Shown one piece after another: positions 31,323 through 40,411 of a stretch of 64,000 bases of DNA. The stretch comes from Acidipila rosea (lineage in GTDB: Bacteria; Acidobacteriota; Terriglobia; Terriglobales; Acidobacteriaceae), in contig NZ_SMGK01000001.1 of the NCBI RefSeq assembly GCF_004339725.1, positions 434,001-498,000 of the forward strand. Reading direction: 5' to 3'. Within the stretch, counting starts at the first letter, position 1, and every line of letters begins with the position of its first letter. Under the pieces are notes generated by a model, which saw only the letters and a program-made list of their open reading frames with translations, was not told where the DNA came from and searched no databases. The position numbers were made by a program, and so were the translations under genes.

Positions 31323-32402
31323 TTAAGCGCGCTTGGTGGGGCGTACCGCTTCCTGCGCTGCTGCTGCACCATTTGCCGGAACTGGCGGCACCTCGGCAGG
31401 AGGGGTGGCGGAGCCAGCTATCCCGAGCTTCTGACGTAGCGCGGTATCGACCCGATTGAATACGTCGCGGTTGTCCTTGAAGAACTGGCGGACGTTTTCG
31501 CGGCCCTGTCCAATACGTTCGCCTGAGAAGCTGTACCAGGCGCCTGATTTATCAACGATATTGTGGGCCACGGCCAGGTCGAGCACGTCACCCTCACGCG
31601 AGATGCCTTCTCCGTAGAGGATGTCGAACTCGGCTTCACGAAAAGGCGCGGCAACCTTATTTTTGACTACCTTGATCTTGGTGCGCGAGCCGACCACGAC
31701 ATCGCCCTCTTTGACAGCGGCAATCCGGCGAATATCGATGCGGACCGAGGAGTAGAACTTGAGCGCCCGGCCTCCGGTGGTTGTTTCCGGATTGCCAAAC
31801 ATGACGCCAATCTTCTCGCGAATTTGATTGATAAAGATAAGCGAGGTTCGGGACTTTGAGACTGTGCCGGTCAGCTTTCGTAGAGCCTGGGACATAAGCC
31901 GCGCCTGGAGGCCCATATGCGAGTCGCCCATTTCTCCATCAAGTTCGGCCTTGGGCACGAGCGCTGCAACGGAGTCGACCACCAGCACATCGATGGCTCC
32001 CGAGCGGACGAGGGCTTCGGTGATTTCCAGAGCCTGCTCGCCATAGTCGGGCTGGGAGACCAAGAGGTTGTCGGTATCGACGCCCAGTTTTTTGGCGTAG
32101 GCCGGGTCGAGCGCGTGCTCAGCATCGACAAATGCAGCAAGTCCGCCGGCCTTCTGTGCTTCGGCGATGATCTGGAGGGTTAGAGTGGTCTTGCCGGAAG
32201 ACTCAGGACCGTAGATCTCGATGACACGGCCGCGAGGCACGCCACCTACTCCCAACGCAGCGTCAAAAGAAATTGAGCCGGTGGAAATGACAGCGATCGG
32301 CACAACATCTTTGCTGCCAAGGCGCATGATGGAGCCTTTGCCAAACTGCTTTTCAATCTGTGAGAGCGCGAGGTCTACAGCGCGGGAACGGTCATCTGCC
32401 AC
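31323..32402 (-). CDS. recA: Recombinase A
   Basis: A 359-residue protein that forms the RecA filament for homologous recombination and triggers LexA self-cleavage. The likely start is GTG 32402, giving [24 protein letters not shown], the standard RecA opening, with GGAG nine bases upstream; a TTG at 32417 would add five residues. Walker A is GPESSGKTT, Walker [13 protein letters not shown], the L1 region is [20 protein letters not shown]2 ends [10 protein letters not shown], and the C-terminus is Ala/Pro-rich. An inverted repeat TTAGA-N5-TCTAA stands about 75 bases upstream. Confidence 0.97.
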   Translation of the reverse strand: MADDRSRAVDLALSQIEKQFGKGSIMRLGSKDVVPIAVISTGSISFDAALGVGGVPRGRVIEIYGPESSGKTTLTLQIIAEAQKAGGLAAFVDAEHALDPAYAKKLGVDTDNLLVSQPDYGEQALEITEALVRSGAIDVLVVDSVAALVPKAELDGEMGDSHMGLQARLMSQALRKLTGTVSKSRTSLIFINQIREKIGVMFGNPETTTGGRALKFYSSVRIDIRRIAAVKEGDVVVGSRTKIKVVKNKVAAPFREAEFDILYGEGISREGDVLDLAVAHNIVDKSGAWYSFSGERIGQGRENVRQFFKDNRDVFNRVDTALRQKLGIAGSATPPAEVPPVPANGAAAAQEAVRPTKRA

Positions 32403-32475
32403 GGTGAGGGTCTCCAATCCAAAGCATACCTGTACGCCACAACTTGCGGGACCGGCGATCAGAGTAAGTGCTGGT

Positions 32476-32490
32476 TTAGAGCGAGTCTAA
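32476..32490. promoter_or_regulatory. Inverted repeat upstream of recA, candidate SOS/operator site
   Basis: TTAGA, five bases (GCGAG), TCTAA: a perfect 5-bp inverted repeat, flanked by GTT and AAC for partial extension. LexA boxes differ widely between phyla, so this cannot be assigned from consensus. The position suits a recA operator, or one for the divergent beta-barrel gene. Confidence 0.35.
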
Positions 32491-32608
32491 CACTGCCAGG
32501 GGTGAGGGAGCAGGGATTTTCATGCCGGGCAGGTTACGGGTGAATCTGACAGAAAGCCATGCTCCCATGTATCGTGAGAGGTTAGTGCTTTTTGTGGAGG
32601 TCCGGTCG

Positions 32609-33337
32609 TTGTTGAAAGGTATTCGTGTGCTTCGTGTGGGCATTGCGGCAGCAGTGATCTGTTCCGCGCTTCTGTCTGTAGCCGTCAGTCTTCCAGCCCG
32701 CGCTCAGGCTCCTCAGTATCATGCGCCGGTGGTCGCGCCAAATGACACCCTGAACGATGTGAAGTATGACTATCGCTGGGAGTTGTACGGCGGTGTGGCT
32801 TACTCGCACTTCGATGCGGGTCCGCAGTTGTTGCAGGGTGCAAATCTGGGCGGATTTAATGTCCAGGCATCCCGCTTCCTCACCCATCGCTGGGCCGCTA
32901 TGGCGGACGTCCGCGGGTACTATGGCACCAGTGGCGCACAGCCAAATCCTTATGGGATTATCGGCCCCTTTGTGAGTGAGCATATGTTCCTCGTTGGTCC
33001 CCAATATCGCGGCCCCAGCAACCAGCATGTTTCCATGACGCTGCACGCTCTCTTCGGAGGGGCTTATGGTGACTTTCAACGCGCACTCTACGACCAGAAC
33101 AACCATCCCGTGCCTCCATTGGCCGTTGGGTTTTTTAGTAACCAACTCACTTGGGGCAGCGCTATCGGTGGTTCAATCGACCTGAATCGCTCGCCGCGGC
33201 TCTCATTCCGTATCTCACCGGATGCGACCCTGGTAAATTTTGGCGGCTACCAGGTGAAGGAGCAATTTGCACTTTCCGTGGGACTGGTCTATCGATTAGG
33301 TAAGATTGGCGCTCCTCACAAGCCCAAAAAGCGCTAG
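32609..33337 (+). CDS. Predicted outer-membrane beta-barrel protein
   Basis: About 242 residues from TTG 32609, preceded by GGAGG with an 8-base spacing; ATG 32567 and an upstream ATG at 32522 would give an unnaturally long N-region before the signal peptide. The signal peptide ends PARA. The mature protein has alternating aromatic/Gly strands (YRWELYGGVAYSHFDAG, MTLHALFGGAYGDFQ, LTWGSAIGGSIDLNR) and ends with FALSVGLVYRLG, a barrel-like close, then a basic tail (KPKKR). It resembles OmpA-like/porin-like 8-strand barrels. No ligand or function is known. The regulator gene starts 34 bases later. Confidence 0.75.
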   Translation: MLKGIRVLRVGIAAAVICSALLSVAVSLPARAQAPQYHAPVVAPNDTLNDVKYDYRWELYGGVAYSHFDAGPQLLQGANLGGFNVQASRFLTHRWAAMADVRGYYGTSGAQPNPYGIIGPFVSEHMFLVGPQYRGPSNQHVSMTLHALFGGAYGDFQRALYDQNNHPVPPLAVGFFSNQLTWGSAIGGSIDLNRSPRLSFRISPDATLVNFGGYQVKEQFALSVGLVYRLGKIGAPHKPKKR

Positions 33338-33371
33338 TGAGGGCGAATCTTTTTCCGCCTCACCGAACGCG

Positions 33372-34907
33372 ATGAAGCAATTCGGCTGCTTCCGTCTGGA
33401 CGACAAGAATGCGTGCCTGTGGCGCGACGCACAGATGTTGCCTCTGACGCCGAAGCCGTTTGCGCTTCTGCGCTATCTGGTCGAGCATCCGCAGCAGCTG
33501 ATCACCCACGATGAGCTGCTCGATGCCCTCTGGCCGGAAACCTTTGTGCAGCCTCAGGTGTTGCGTACCTACATCCTTGAGCTTCGCAGGCTGCTTGGCG
33601 ATGACAGGGATGAGCCGCGATACATCCAGACTGTGCAGCGGCGGGGTTATCGATTTTTAGCCGAAGTGCACGACGCCCCTACGTCGAATCTGCCCGGACG
33701 TGGGAAGCAGGTCTTCGGTCGTGAAGCGGAGCTGGCGACCCTCCGGCACTGCCTGGAGTGTGCCTCCCGAGGCGAGCGACAGATCATTTTTCTCGCGGGC
33801 GATGCTGGCATCGGCAAGACGGCGCTCGTTGAGGCCTTCTGCGCAGAGGCTCGATTGAACGAAAGCGTTCAGATCGGCTGGGGACAGAGCGTAGAGGGAT
33901 TTGCCGGCAAAGAGCCTTTCTATGCCATTCGCGAAGCGTTGGGCCTGCTCGCCTCGGGCGAACAAGGGGAAATGCGCAGCGCGCTCAAGAGATTCATTGC
34001 CGATGCTACAGGCAAACAGCCTCTGTTGAGTGAGTTTTGCGAGACGATCGAGGGGTTGACTCAAAAGAACCCTGTCATCCTGGTGCTGGAAGACTTGCAC
34101 TGGGCGGATGCATCGACGCTTGATCTGATCTCGGCCCTCGCGCGAAGAAAGACAAAAGCTAAATTCCTACTGTTGGCGACCTGTTCGCCGACAGGAATGA
34201 TTACAGCGGAGTCGCCACGCCAGCTGAAGCAGGATCTTTTGACCCGCAAATTGGCGACGCGTATTGACCTTGGACCTCTGGATAAGGAGGCAGCCGGCAA
34301 GTGTGTCAAGCGCGCATTGGGAAGTGAGAATCTGCCCAAGGGGCTAACTAGCTTTCTGCATCAGCACTCGGAAGGAAACCCACTTTTTCTTGAGTCTGCC
34401 CTTGAACATCTGCAGCAGCAGAAGCTGCTGTCGACGGATTGCGGAGAGCTGCGACTGACTGTTCCACTTGCTGAATTGCGGCTGGGAGTTCCTGATGGAA
34501 TTGCCGGGATGATCGAGCTGCAGTTGGAGCGCCTAAGCCGGGATGAGAGGCGACTTCTGGAAGCGAGTGCCGTCGCTGGAACTGTCTTTCCGGCATGGGC
34601 AACAGCGGCGGCCCTCGATATCAGCGTGGCCGAAGTTGAGGAACAGTGCGAGGCTCTTGCCCGTGGTTCCCGACTCATTGCCAATGCCGGACAGGATGAA
34701 CTGCCGGATGGTGCGCGCTCCAGCTTTTATGTCTTTTGCCATTCTTTCTATCGAGAGGCCCTTTACAACGGCGCATCAGCGTCGCTTCGAGCTCGCTGCC
34801 ACCTCCGGATTGCAGAGCGTTTGCGAGAGCTGTTTGCCGGACGCGAAGCCGACGTTGCCCTAGAGCTTGCAGCTCACTATGAGGCGGCCGGAGTTCCTGC
34901 TCCCTGA
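33372..34907 (+). CDS. Winged-helix DNA-binding/AAA ATPase regulator without TPR tail
   Basis: About 511 residues from ATG 33372. An OmpR/CadC-like winged-helix domain (about 1-95, LTPKPFALLRYLVEHPQQLI, then YIQTVQRRGYRFLA) leads into an AAA/AfsR-type ATPase with Walker A AGDAGIGKT and Walker B VLEDLHWAD. Proteins of this family usually continue into a long TPR-rich or cyclase domain to about 900-1000 residues. Here the open frame stops after HYEAAGVPAP, at the point where TPRs normally begin. No continuation is found in the other frames. The upstream beta-barrel gene is 34 bases away and could be regulated or co-expressed. Confidence 0.85.
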   Translation: MKQFGCFRLDDKNACLWRDAQMLPLTPKPFALLRYLVEHPQQLITHDELLDALWPETFVQPQVLRTYILELRRLLGDDRDEPRYIQTVQRRGYRFLAEVHDAPTSNLPGRGKQVFGREAELATLRHCLECASRGERQIIFLAGDAGIGKTALVEAFCAEARLNESVQIGWGQSVEGFAGKEPFYAIREALGLLASGEQGEMRSALKRFIADATGKQPLLSEFCETIEGLTQKNPVILVLEDLHWADASTLDLISALARRKTKAKFLLLATCSPTGMITAESPRQLKQDLLTRKLATRIDLGPLDKEAAGKCVKRALGSENLPKGLTSFLHQHSEGNPLFLESALEHLQQQKLLSTDCGELRLTVPLAELRLGVPDGIAGMIELQLERLSRDERRLLEASAVAGTVFPAWATAAALDISVAEVEEQCEALARGSRLIANAGQDELPDGARSSFYVFCHSFYREALYNGASASLRARCHLRIAERLRELFAGREADVALELAAHYEAAGVPAP

Positions 34908-35013
34908 GCAGCCGAACAGATTTTTATCAGATAGCCTTCAGGATTGCGTCACTCCAGACGAACGATCGAAAAGTGCGGATAGACTGAGACTCTTCCTGGC
35001 CGTGAAGAAGTTT

Positions 35014-35043
35014 TTGAATCTTATTTCGATATCGAACTATCTT
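35014..35043 (+). promoter_or_regulatory. marR-pirin-wrbA promoter with overlapping palindromic operator
   Basis: A -35-like TTGAAT (35014-35019) and -10-like TATCTT (35038-35043) are 18 bases apart. The perfect 12-bp palindrome TTCGATATCGAA (35025-35036) sits inside the spacer, where a bound repressor would block RNA polymerase. Placement suggests autoregulation by the MarR protein encoded immediately downstream. Confidence 0.6.
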
Positions 35044-35056
35044 ATGTCGTAGGAAT

Positions 35057-35527
35057 ATGAACAATGAGCAAACAACCTCCGCTCCTAAGCTCTGGGTCAT
35101 CCTGGCGCGAACTTATAACGCCGTTGCCGTTTATCTGGAGAGCACGATTGCGGCGGAGGGGCTGGGCTTAAGCGACTTTGCGGCTCTCGAGGTGCTGCTG
35201 CACAAGGGGCCGCTAACGATGTCGGCAATTGCTGAGAAGGTGTTGCTGGCAAATGCTTCCATGACTTCGGCTATCGATCGTCTCGATGAGCGGGGTCTGG
35301 TGAGGCGGGTGAATAGCGAATCAGATCGGCGCGTCCGCATCGTCGAGCTGACGGCGCAGGGAAGAACGTTTATCTCTGCGATCTATGAAAGGCACGAGCG
35401 TGAACTCGAGGCCTTGATGGGCGGACTTTCCCGGGCAGAGCGCAACCAGTTGCGTCATCTGCTGAAAAAGCTTGGCTACGCGGCGAGCGTGGCTTCAAGG
35501 GCGAACAAAGAGGAGCATCAACAATGA
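35057..35527 (+). CDS. MarR family transcriptional regulator
   Basis: A 156-residue protein with a central winged helix (PLTMSAIAEKVLLANASMTSAIDRLDERGLVRRVNSESDRR) flanked by dimerisation helices; the wing holds the D-R-R signature. Members often respond to oxidants, phenols or quinones and repress a downstream detoxification operon. There is no conspicuous reactive Cys; the protein contains no Cys at all, so a thiol switch of the OhrR kind is excluded and a ligand switch is more likely. It overlaps the pirin gene by an ATGA junction and is led by a palindrome-containing promoter. Confidence 0.93.
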   Translation: MNNEQTTSAPKLWVILARTYNAVAVYLESTIAAEGLGLSDFAALEVLLHKGPLTMSAIAEKVLLANASMTSAIDRLDERGLVRRVNSESDRRVRIVELTAQGRTFISAIYERHERELEALMGGLSRAERNQLRHLLKKLGYAASVASRANKEEHQQ

Positions 35528-36228
35528 TTACCGTACGAAAAAGCGGCGAACGGGGCCATGCAAACCACGGATGGCTGGATACATATCACACCTTTTCCTT
35601 TGCGACCTACTACGATCCAGATCACATGGGTTTCCGGTCGCTGCGCGTAATTAATGAGGATGTGGTGGCGCCGGGCAGGGGCTTCGGTTCCCATCCGCAT
35701 CGCGATATGGAGATCCTCACCTATGTGCTCAGCGGCACGCTGGCGCACCAGGACAGCATGGGGCATACGGAACAGCTTGGGCCGAATGAAATCCAGCGCA
35801 TGTCTGCGGGAACCGGGGTTGTGCATAGTGAGTTCAACGGCTCCAGAACCGAGCCTGTGCATCTGTTGCAGATATGGCTCGAGCCACAGAGTCTAGGTAT
35901 CAAGCCAAGCTACGAACAGCTGGCCTTTACCGGCGAGGAGAAACATAATAAGTTCCGGCAGCTGGCTTCGCAGAATCCGGTTGCGGGTGCAGCGAAGATT
36001 CACCAGGATGTGACACTTTCGGTAGCCGAGATGGATCCGAAGACGACGCTGAACTATGCACTTGGGAGTGAACGTCATGCGTGGGTGCATCTTATCCGCG
36101 GTGAGATGACGATGAATGGTACGGCGCTATCGAGTGGTGATGCAGTAGCTGTAAGCCAGGAGAAGGCGCTCGAGCTGATCTCCACAGGCTCTGAAGCAAG
36201 CGAAGTCCTGGTATTCGATCTGGCGTAA
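35524..36228 (+). CDS. Pirin family protein (quercetinase-like)
   Basis: A 234-residue bicupin. The N-terminal cupin keeps the metal ligands: HPHRDMEI (two His), then HSEFN (His and Glu) about 44 residues later, as in YhhW/pirin quercetin 2,3-dioxygenases. The second cupin lacks a metal set, as usual. Activity in the family ranges from quercetin oxidation to redox-sensing protein partners. Its gene overlaps the MarR gene by four bases and is followed 57 bases later by wrbA, pointing to a quinone/phenolic stress operon. Confidence 0.92.
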   Translation: MITVRKSGERGHANHGWLDTYHTFSFATYYDPDHMGFRSLRVINEDVVAPGRGFGSHPHRDMEILTYVLSGTLAHQDSMGHTEQLGPNEIQRMSAGTGVVHSEFNGSRTEPVHLLQIWLEPQSLGIKPSYEQLAFTGEEKHNKFRQLASQNPVAGAAKIHQDVTLSVAEMDPKTTLNYALGSERHAWVHLIRGEMTMNGTALSSGDAVAVSQEKALELISTGSEASEVLVFDLA

Positions 36229-36285
36229 GAAGCATTACGCGAGCCCTCAGGTCTGCAACGAAACGAAACTCAGAGGAGGATGTAA

Positions 36286-36909
36286 ATGAAGATACTCGTG
36301 GTTTACCACTCGCTATACGGACACATGCGCCAGCTCGCGAATGCAGTTGCAGAGGGTGTGAAAGAGGTGAATGGGGTAGAGCTGGTCCTACGCAGAGTGC
36401 GCGAATTCCCGGAATATGTGCAGCATATCGAACAGGAAAAGGGCTATGCGTGGCAGGTCTATCAGGACCAGCAGTCGATCCCGGAATGCACAGTCGATGA
36501 CCTGCGTGAAGCTGATGGTGTCCTTTTCGGCAGCCCGACCCGCTATGGCAACATGACTGCGCAGATGAAGGCGCTTATCGACGGTACGGCGCAGCTCTGG
36601 CTCAAAGGGGAAATGGAAGGCAAGCCTGCCGGCGTCTTCACTTCAACAGCATCCACCCATGGCGGACAGGAGACCACCCTGCTTACCATGATGGTGCCGT
36701 TGATTCACCTTGGGATGGTGATAGTGGGTGTACCCTACTCCACCGCGGGCATGATCCATACGGAGAACCGCGGCGGCACTCCCTATGGAGCGTCCACTAT
36801 CGCGGGAGCCCAGGGGGAATTGCAACCGAAGCCGGAAGACCTCTTTATCGCAAGGGTACAGGGCAAACGCGTTGCTGAGGCGGCGGTTAAACTGCGGGGC
36901 AAACAGTAA
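36286..36909 (+). CDS. wrbA: NAD(P)H:quinone oxidoreductase, WrbA type
   Basis: A 207-residue flavodoxin-like FMN enzyme. The FMN phosphate loop (VYHSLYGHMRQLANAV) differs slightly from the usual YSxxGHT. GSPTRYGNMTAQMKALIDGTAQLW and FTSTASTHGGQETTLLTMM are WrbA hallmarks, and the length matches WrbA (about 200). It performs two-electron reduction of quinones, avoiding semiquinone radicals. An AGGAGG sits six bases before the ATG. With the MarR and pirin genes it forms a likely electrophile/quinone response operon. Confidence 0.95.
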   Translation: MKILVVYHSLYGHMRQLANAVAEGVKEVNGVELVLRRVREFPEYVQHIEQEKGYAWQVYQDQQSIPECTVDDLREADGVLFGSPTRYGNMTAQMKALIDGTAQLWLKGEMEGKPAGVFTSTASTHGGQETTLLTMMVPLIHLGMVIVGVPYSTAGMIHTENRGGTPYGASTIAGAQGELQPKPEDLFIARVQGKRVAEAAVKLRGKQ

Positions 36910-36920
36910 GGCTTATCGGG

Positions 36921-38171
36921 TTATTCGTGCCGCAAAGCTTCCACAGGATCGAGGCTTGCGGCACGATTCGCAGGCAGAGTCCCAAATCCGATGCCGATGC
37001 AAAGAGCCGTGCTCAGTGAAATGAACACAGCCCACCAGGAAATAGGGATGTGATAACTGGTGAGAGCATTGATGAGCAGTGAGGGCGCCAGCCCGAGAAC
37101 AGCGCCAATCACTCCACCACTGACGGCAATCAGGCCTGATTCCATCAGAAATTGCAGTTGAATATCGCGCTGCCTTGCGCCCAGCGCTTTCCTCAGGCCA
37201 ATCTCCTGAAACCGTGCTTGTACGGTAGCCAGCATGATATTCATGATGCCAACTCCGCTGACGAGCAGAGTGACCGTCGAAAAGAGGATCAGAGCGATGG
37301 TGAGCGAGCCGGCGATGCTGCCCGCAGCGGAAATTAACGATCGAAGATCCTGGGTGATGTAAACAGTGTTAGGCCTGTGCCGCGCCTGGATGACGTCATG
37401 TATCTGCCTCTCGATCTCGCTGACACGGCCAAAGTCGCGGACCGAAAAGAATATCTGGCCAACGCTGTTGGAGCCTGTGAGATAGCGCCCCACCTGATAG
37501 GGAATAAGGATGGTCTGATCCTCAATCTCTGACTGACCAAACGTATTAATGCGCTCTTGTACAGTGCCGATGATGGTGAAGGGGATTCCATTCATCGAGA
37601 AAGACTTGCCAAGCGCACTGTCTGCGCTCCCGAAGAGAGATTCGGCAAAAGGAACGGTCACATCGGCGACCTTGGCGCGATGACGGGCATCCTGCTGATC
37701 GAAGAAGCGGCCGGACACGACGAGCAGATTGCGAATATCCTCATATTCCGGCGATACGCCGAGGACTAAAACATCCTTAACGCTGCCTTCCCCCAAAGGA
37801 ACTGCCTCATGAGTTTCGAGCATAGGAGATGAGGCGACGATGCCTGGTACTTGCTCCACTACGGCTGTTTCATCCCCAATGGTCAGCAGGTCCTGTTCAG
37901 AAGTGGCTGACGTACCCCCACCCTGGTAGTCAACCTCGATCATATTGACTCCTATGCCTTCAATCAGATGGATGACATACTGCCTGCCGGTGAGTCCTAT
38001 CGTTGCGACAAGAATGACGGCTGCAGAGCCAATGACCATGCCCAGTGAGGTTAATGCGAAGCTGACCTTATTTGATCGGAAGCTGGAGAGGGCGAGGTGT
38101 ACGACCTCGCTGAGGGCCATGCTGCGTCTCGCGATAACAAGTCGGCGCGTAAACATTGGAGGAGTGCCCAT
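36921..38171 (-). CDS. MacB/FtsX-type ABC transporter permease
   Basis: A 416-residue inner-membrane permease. Helix 1 (ALTSLGMVIGSAAVILVATIG) precedes a large periplasmic domain (about 65-280), then three helices (ALILFSTVTLLVSGVGIMNIMLATV, GLIAVSGGVIGAVLGLAP and WWAVFISLSTALCIGIGFG). The EIGLRKALGARQRDI coupling helix and TLPANRAASLDPVEALRHE tail are signatures of the MacB/LolC group. No ATPase gene and no membrane-fusion-protein gene lie beside it, so it must pair with distant partners or be a remnant. The nominal start may move downstream to M18 or so (ARRSMALSEV). Confidence 0.9.
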   Translation of the reverse strand: MGTPPMFTRRLVIARRSMALSEVVHLALSSFRSNKVSFALTSLGMVIGSAAVILVATIGLTGRQYVIHLIEGIGVNMIEVDYQGGGTSATSEQDLLTIGDETAVVEQVPGIVASSPMLETHEAVPLGEGSVKDVLVLGVSPEYEDIRNLLVVSGRFFDQQDARHRAKVADVTVPFAESLFGSADSALGKSFSMNGIPFTIIGTVQERINTFGQSEIEDQTILIPYQVGRYLTGSNSVGQIFFSVRDFGRVSEIERQIHDVIQARHRPNTVYITQDLRSLISAAGSIAGSLTIALILFSTVTLLVSGVGIMNIMLATVQARFQEIGLRKALGARQRDIQLQFLMESGLIAVSGGVIGAVLGLAPSLLINALTSYHIPISWWAVFISLSTALCIGIGFGTLPANRAASLDPVEALRHE

Positions 38172-38506
38172 CTCAAATGGCCATGTCTGAGAAAATCCCT
38201 AGTGCTCCAGCAGGATCGTTCAGATCCGCGAAGGCATTTTAGGGCCTAGACGTCTTTTGAGAATACCTTGTCGAGACGGGCTGCCACAGGGGAAAGGCTT
38301 GTCATGTGCTGAACCCGGAAATATTACTTCTTGAAGAAAATTTAAGGAAGAGGATGTAAACTTACCCAGATACTGGCGCAAAGTAAGGGTTTGGAGCGCT
38401 GTTTTGCCTCCACTCCTAAGAATTCCGAATGTATCCTCAGACTTATACGCGACACGAAAGATTAAGTTTCGCGGTAGCGCAAAAAAAATCCAGGGGAGGT
38501 GCCAAG
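38172..38506. other. 335-base divergent intergenic region
   Basis: No convincing gene or RNA is seen. It separates the leftward permease from the rightward amidotransferase. Noted features: a small inverted repeat CGAAA-N7-TTTCG (38455-38471) and, immediately before the ATG, the strong ribosome site GGGGAGG with 7-base spacing. A clear sigma-70 -35/-10 pair was not found. Confidence 0.5.
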
Positions 38507-40411
38507 ATGTGCGGAATTGCAGGTTTTACTCATCTCGGAAGCCCCTTCGTGCCCGACCGTATCGACCAGGCAGTCGCCTCCATCAGCCACCGCGGACCTG
38601 ATGAGCAGGGCGTATGGCAGAGCGAGAGCGCATCGCTCGGTTCAACCCGCCTGCGGGTCATCGACAATAACGATGGCTCTCAGCCTATGTTTTCCGAGGA
38701 CAAGGATTACGTCCTGGTTTTCAATGGAGAGATTTACAACCATCGAGAACTGCGGCGGGAGTTGGAGGGGCTTGGGCACAGTTTTCACTCTTCCTGTGAT
38801 ACGGAAGTGCTACTGCGCGCGTTCATGCAGTGGGATACAGGATGCCTGGAAAAGCTTCGCGGCATGTTTGGCTTCGCAGTTTGGAGAGAGTCGCTGCGAC
38901 GGCTGGTGCTGGTTCGCGACAGGCTGGGAATCAAGCCTCTCTATTACGCCTGCAGGGGTCGGAATATCTATTTTGGTTCGGAGCTGAAGACGATACTCTG
39001 TCATCCAGAGATCGAGCACAGGATCGACCCTCATGCGCTCGAGACCTACCTTGGATTGAATTATGTTCCGGGTCCAGAAACAATGGTTGAGGGCATTGTG
39101 AAGCTGGCGCCGGGTTCCATGCTGATCTGGAGCGGCGGTCATGTGTCGACCAGTCGATATTGGAAGCCGAGCCGCAATGTTGCAGCCGGTCGATCCCTGC
39201 GCGATTCCGTGGGGGAGCTTGATGAGTTACTCCACCAATCAGTCAAAGAACATCTGGCTGCGGATGTGCCGGTGGGCCTTTGGCTCAGCGGTGGCCTGGA
39301 CTCGTCGACAATCTTGCATTATGCGGCGCAGCACTCGTCAAACCCGGTAAAGACCTTTTCCATCACTTTCAATGGGCGCGAATTTGACGAGGCAAGCTAT
39401 ATCAGGGCGGTTTCAGCGAAATACTCGACCATCCACCATGAGCTCGACCTCGGGCCGGAAACGGCGTCGCCTGACGCGATTGCCGACTTCGCCTACTATG
39501 CAGATGAGCCGAATGCAGATGCCGGAGCGGTGCCGGTGTGGTTCCTGTCCCAGATGTCCGCAAGCCATGTGACGGTCGCGCTGAGTGGAGAAGGGGCGGA
39601 CGAGTTGTTCGGCGGCTACATCACTTACAAGGCCGACAGGTATGCTCGCTTTGCCCGCAGCGTACCAAGGGGAATTCGCAGGGCAGCGCTGCACTCTGCG
39701 AGGAAGATTGCGGCTTCCGACAAGAAAATCGGGCTTGACTACAAGCTGCAGCGCTTTCTGCAGGGTGCGTTGATGGATGAGCGCAGCTCACATGTCTTCT
39801 GGAATGGGACCTTTTCAGAGGAAGAGCGCGGTGAGCTACTGCTGACGAATCGAGGCTTCGGAATGCGGAAGCTGCTCGAGTCCATTCCTCAGGATGGAGA
39901 TGGAAAGCGCTTCCTCGCCTTCGATCAGGACTACTTTCTGCCGGACAATATTCTGACCAAAGTTGACCGTATGAGCATGGCGCATTCCCTTGAGGTCAGG
40001 CCGCCATTCCTCGATCATCGGATCGTCGAATTTGCCGGTCGATTGCCGCTCAGCCACTGTATTCAAGGATCCAGGCTGAAAGTAGTGTTGCGTGAGTTGA
40101 TGGGGGATAAGTTGCCGCAGAATATCCTGACCAAGAAGAAGCATGGTTTGGATATCCCGGTACACGGCTGGCTGCGTGGGCATCTGAAATCGCTACTGCT
40201 GGATACGCTGAATAAAAGGGCTGTAGAAGAATCAGGGCTCTTCCGCTGGTCTTATATTGAATCTATTTTGACGCAGCACCTGCAAAGAAAGGCAAATTAC
40301 GGATATCACTTATGGGGACTGCTGATGTTGTTTCTCTGGATCAAGCAATGGAAGATCGAATGCAACCTGGAACTACAGGTTACAGAGGAGTATTCCACCG
40401 TCTCCGCGTAG
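38507..40411 (+). CDS. asnB: Asparagine synthase-type amidotransferase (glutamine-hydrolysing)
   Basis: A 634-residue two-domain enzyme. The N-terminal nucleophile Cys2 (MCGIAGF) fixes the start at 38507; the longer open frame upstream would bury it. The class II glutaminase (about 1-200) is followed by the ATP-pyrophosphatase synthase domain with PVGLWLSGGLDSSTI, and later GEGADELFGGY and DQDYFLPDNILTKVDRMSMAHSLEVRPPFLDH. The size and ending (LWGLLMLFLWIKQW) match the group found in exopolysaccharide/exosortase loci as well as true AsnB, so it may amidate a sugar or uronic acid instead of making Asn. Its 3' end overlaps the next glycosyltransferase gene. Confidence 0.9.
   Translation: MCGIAGFTHLGSPFVPDRIDQAVASISHRGPDEQGVWQSESASLGSTRLRVIDNNDGSQPMFSEDKDYVLVFNGEIYNHRELRRELEGLGHSFHSSCDTEVLLRAFMQWDTGCLEKLRGMFGFAVWRESLRRLVLVRDRLGIKPLYYACRGRNIYFGSELKTILCHPEIEHRIDPHALETYLGLNYVPGPETMVEGIVKLAPGSMLIWSGGHVSTSRYWKPSRNVAAGRSLRDSVGELDELLHQSVKEHLAADVPVGLWLSGGLDSSTILHYAAQHSSNPVKTFSITFNGREFDEASYIRAVSAKYSTIHHELDLGPETASPDAIADFAYYADEPNADAGAVPVWFLSQMSASHVTVALSGEGADELFGGYITYKADRYARFARSVPRGIRRAALHSARKIAASDKKIGLDYKLQRFLQGALMDERSSHVFWNGTFSEEERGELLLTNRGFGMRKLLESIPQDGDGKRFLAFDQDYFLPDNILTKVDRMSMAHSLEVRPPFLDHRIVEFAGRLPLSHCIQGSRLKVVLRELMGDKLPQNILTKKKHGLDIPVHGWLRGHLKSLLLDTLNKRAVEESGLFRWSYIESILTQHLQRKANYGYHLWGLLMLFLWIKQWKIECNLELQVTEEYSTVSA

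Noticed and set aside
33372..35056. Frameshift hypothesis for the truncated winged-helix/AAA gene
   Set aside because: No TPR-like sequence was found in the other frames after 34907, so a simple frameshift does not explain the short length.
38443..38448. TTATAC as a -10 box for the amidotransferase gene
   Set aside because: No acceptable -35 at a suitable distance, so it was not listed as a promoter.
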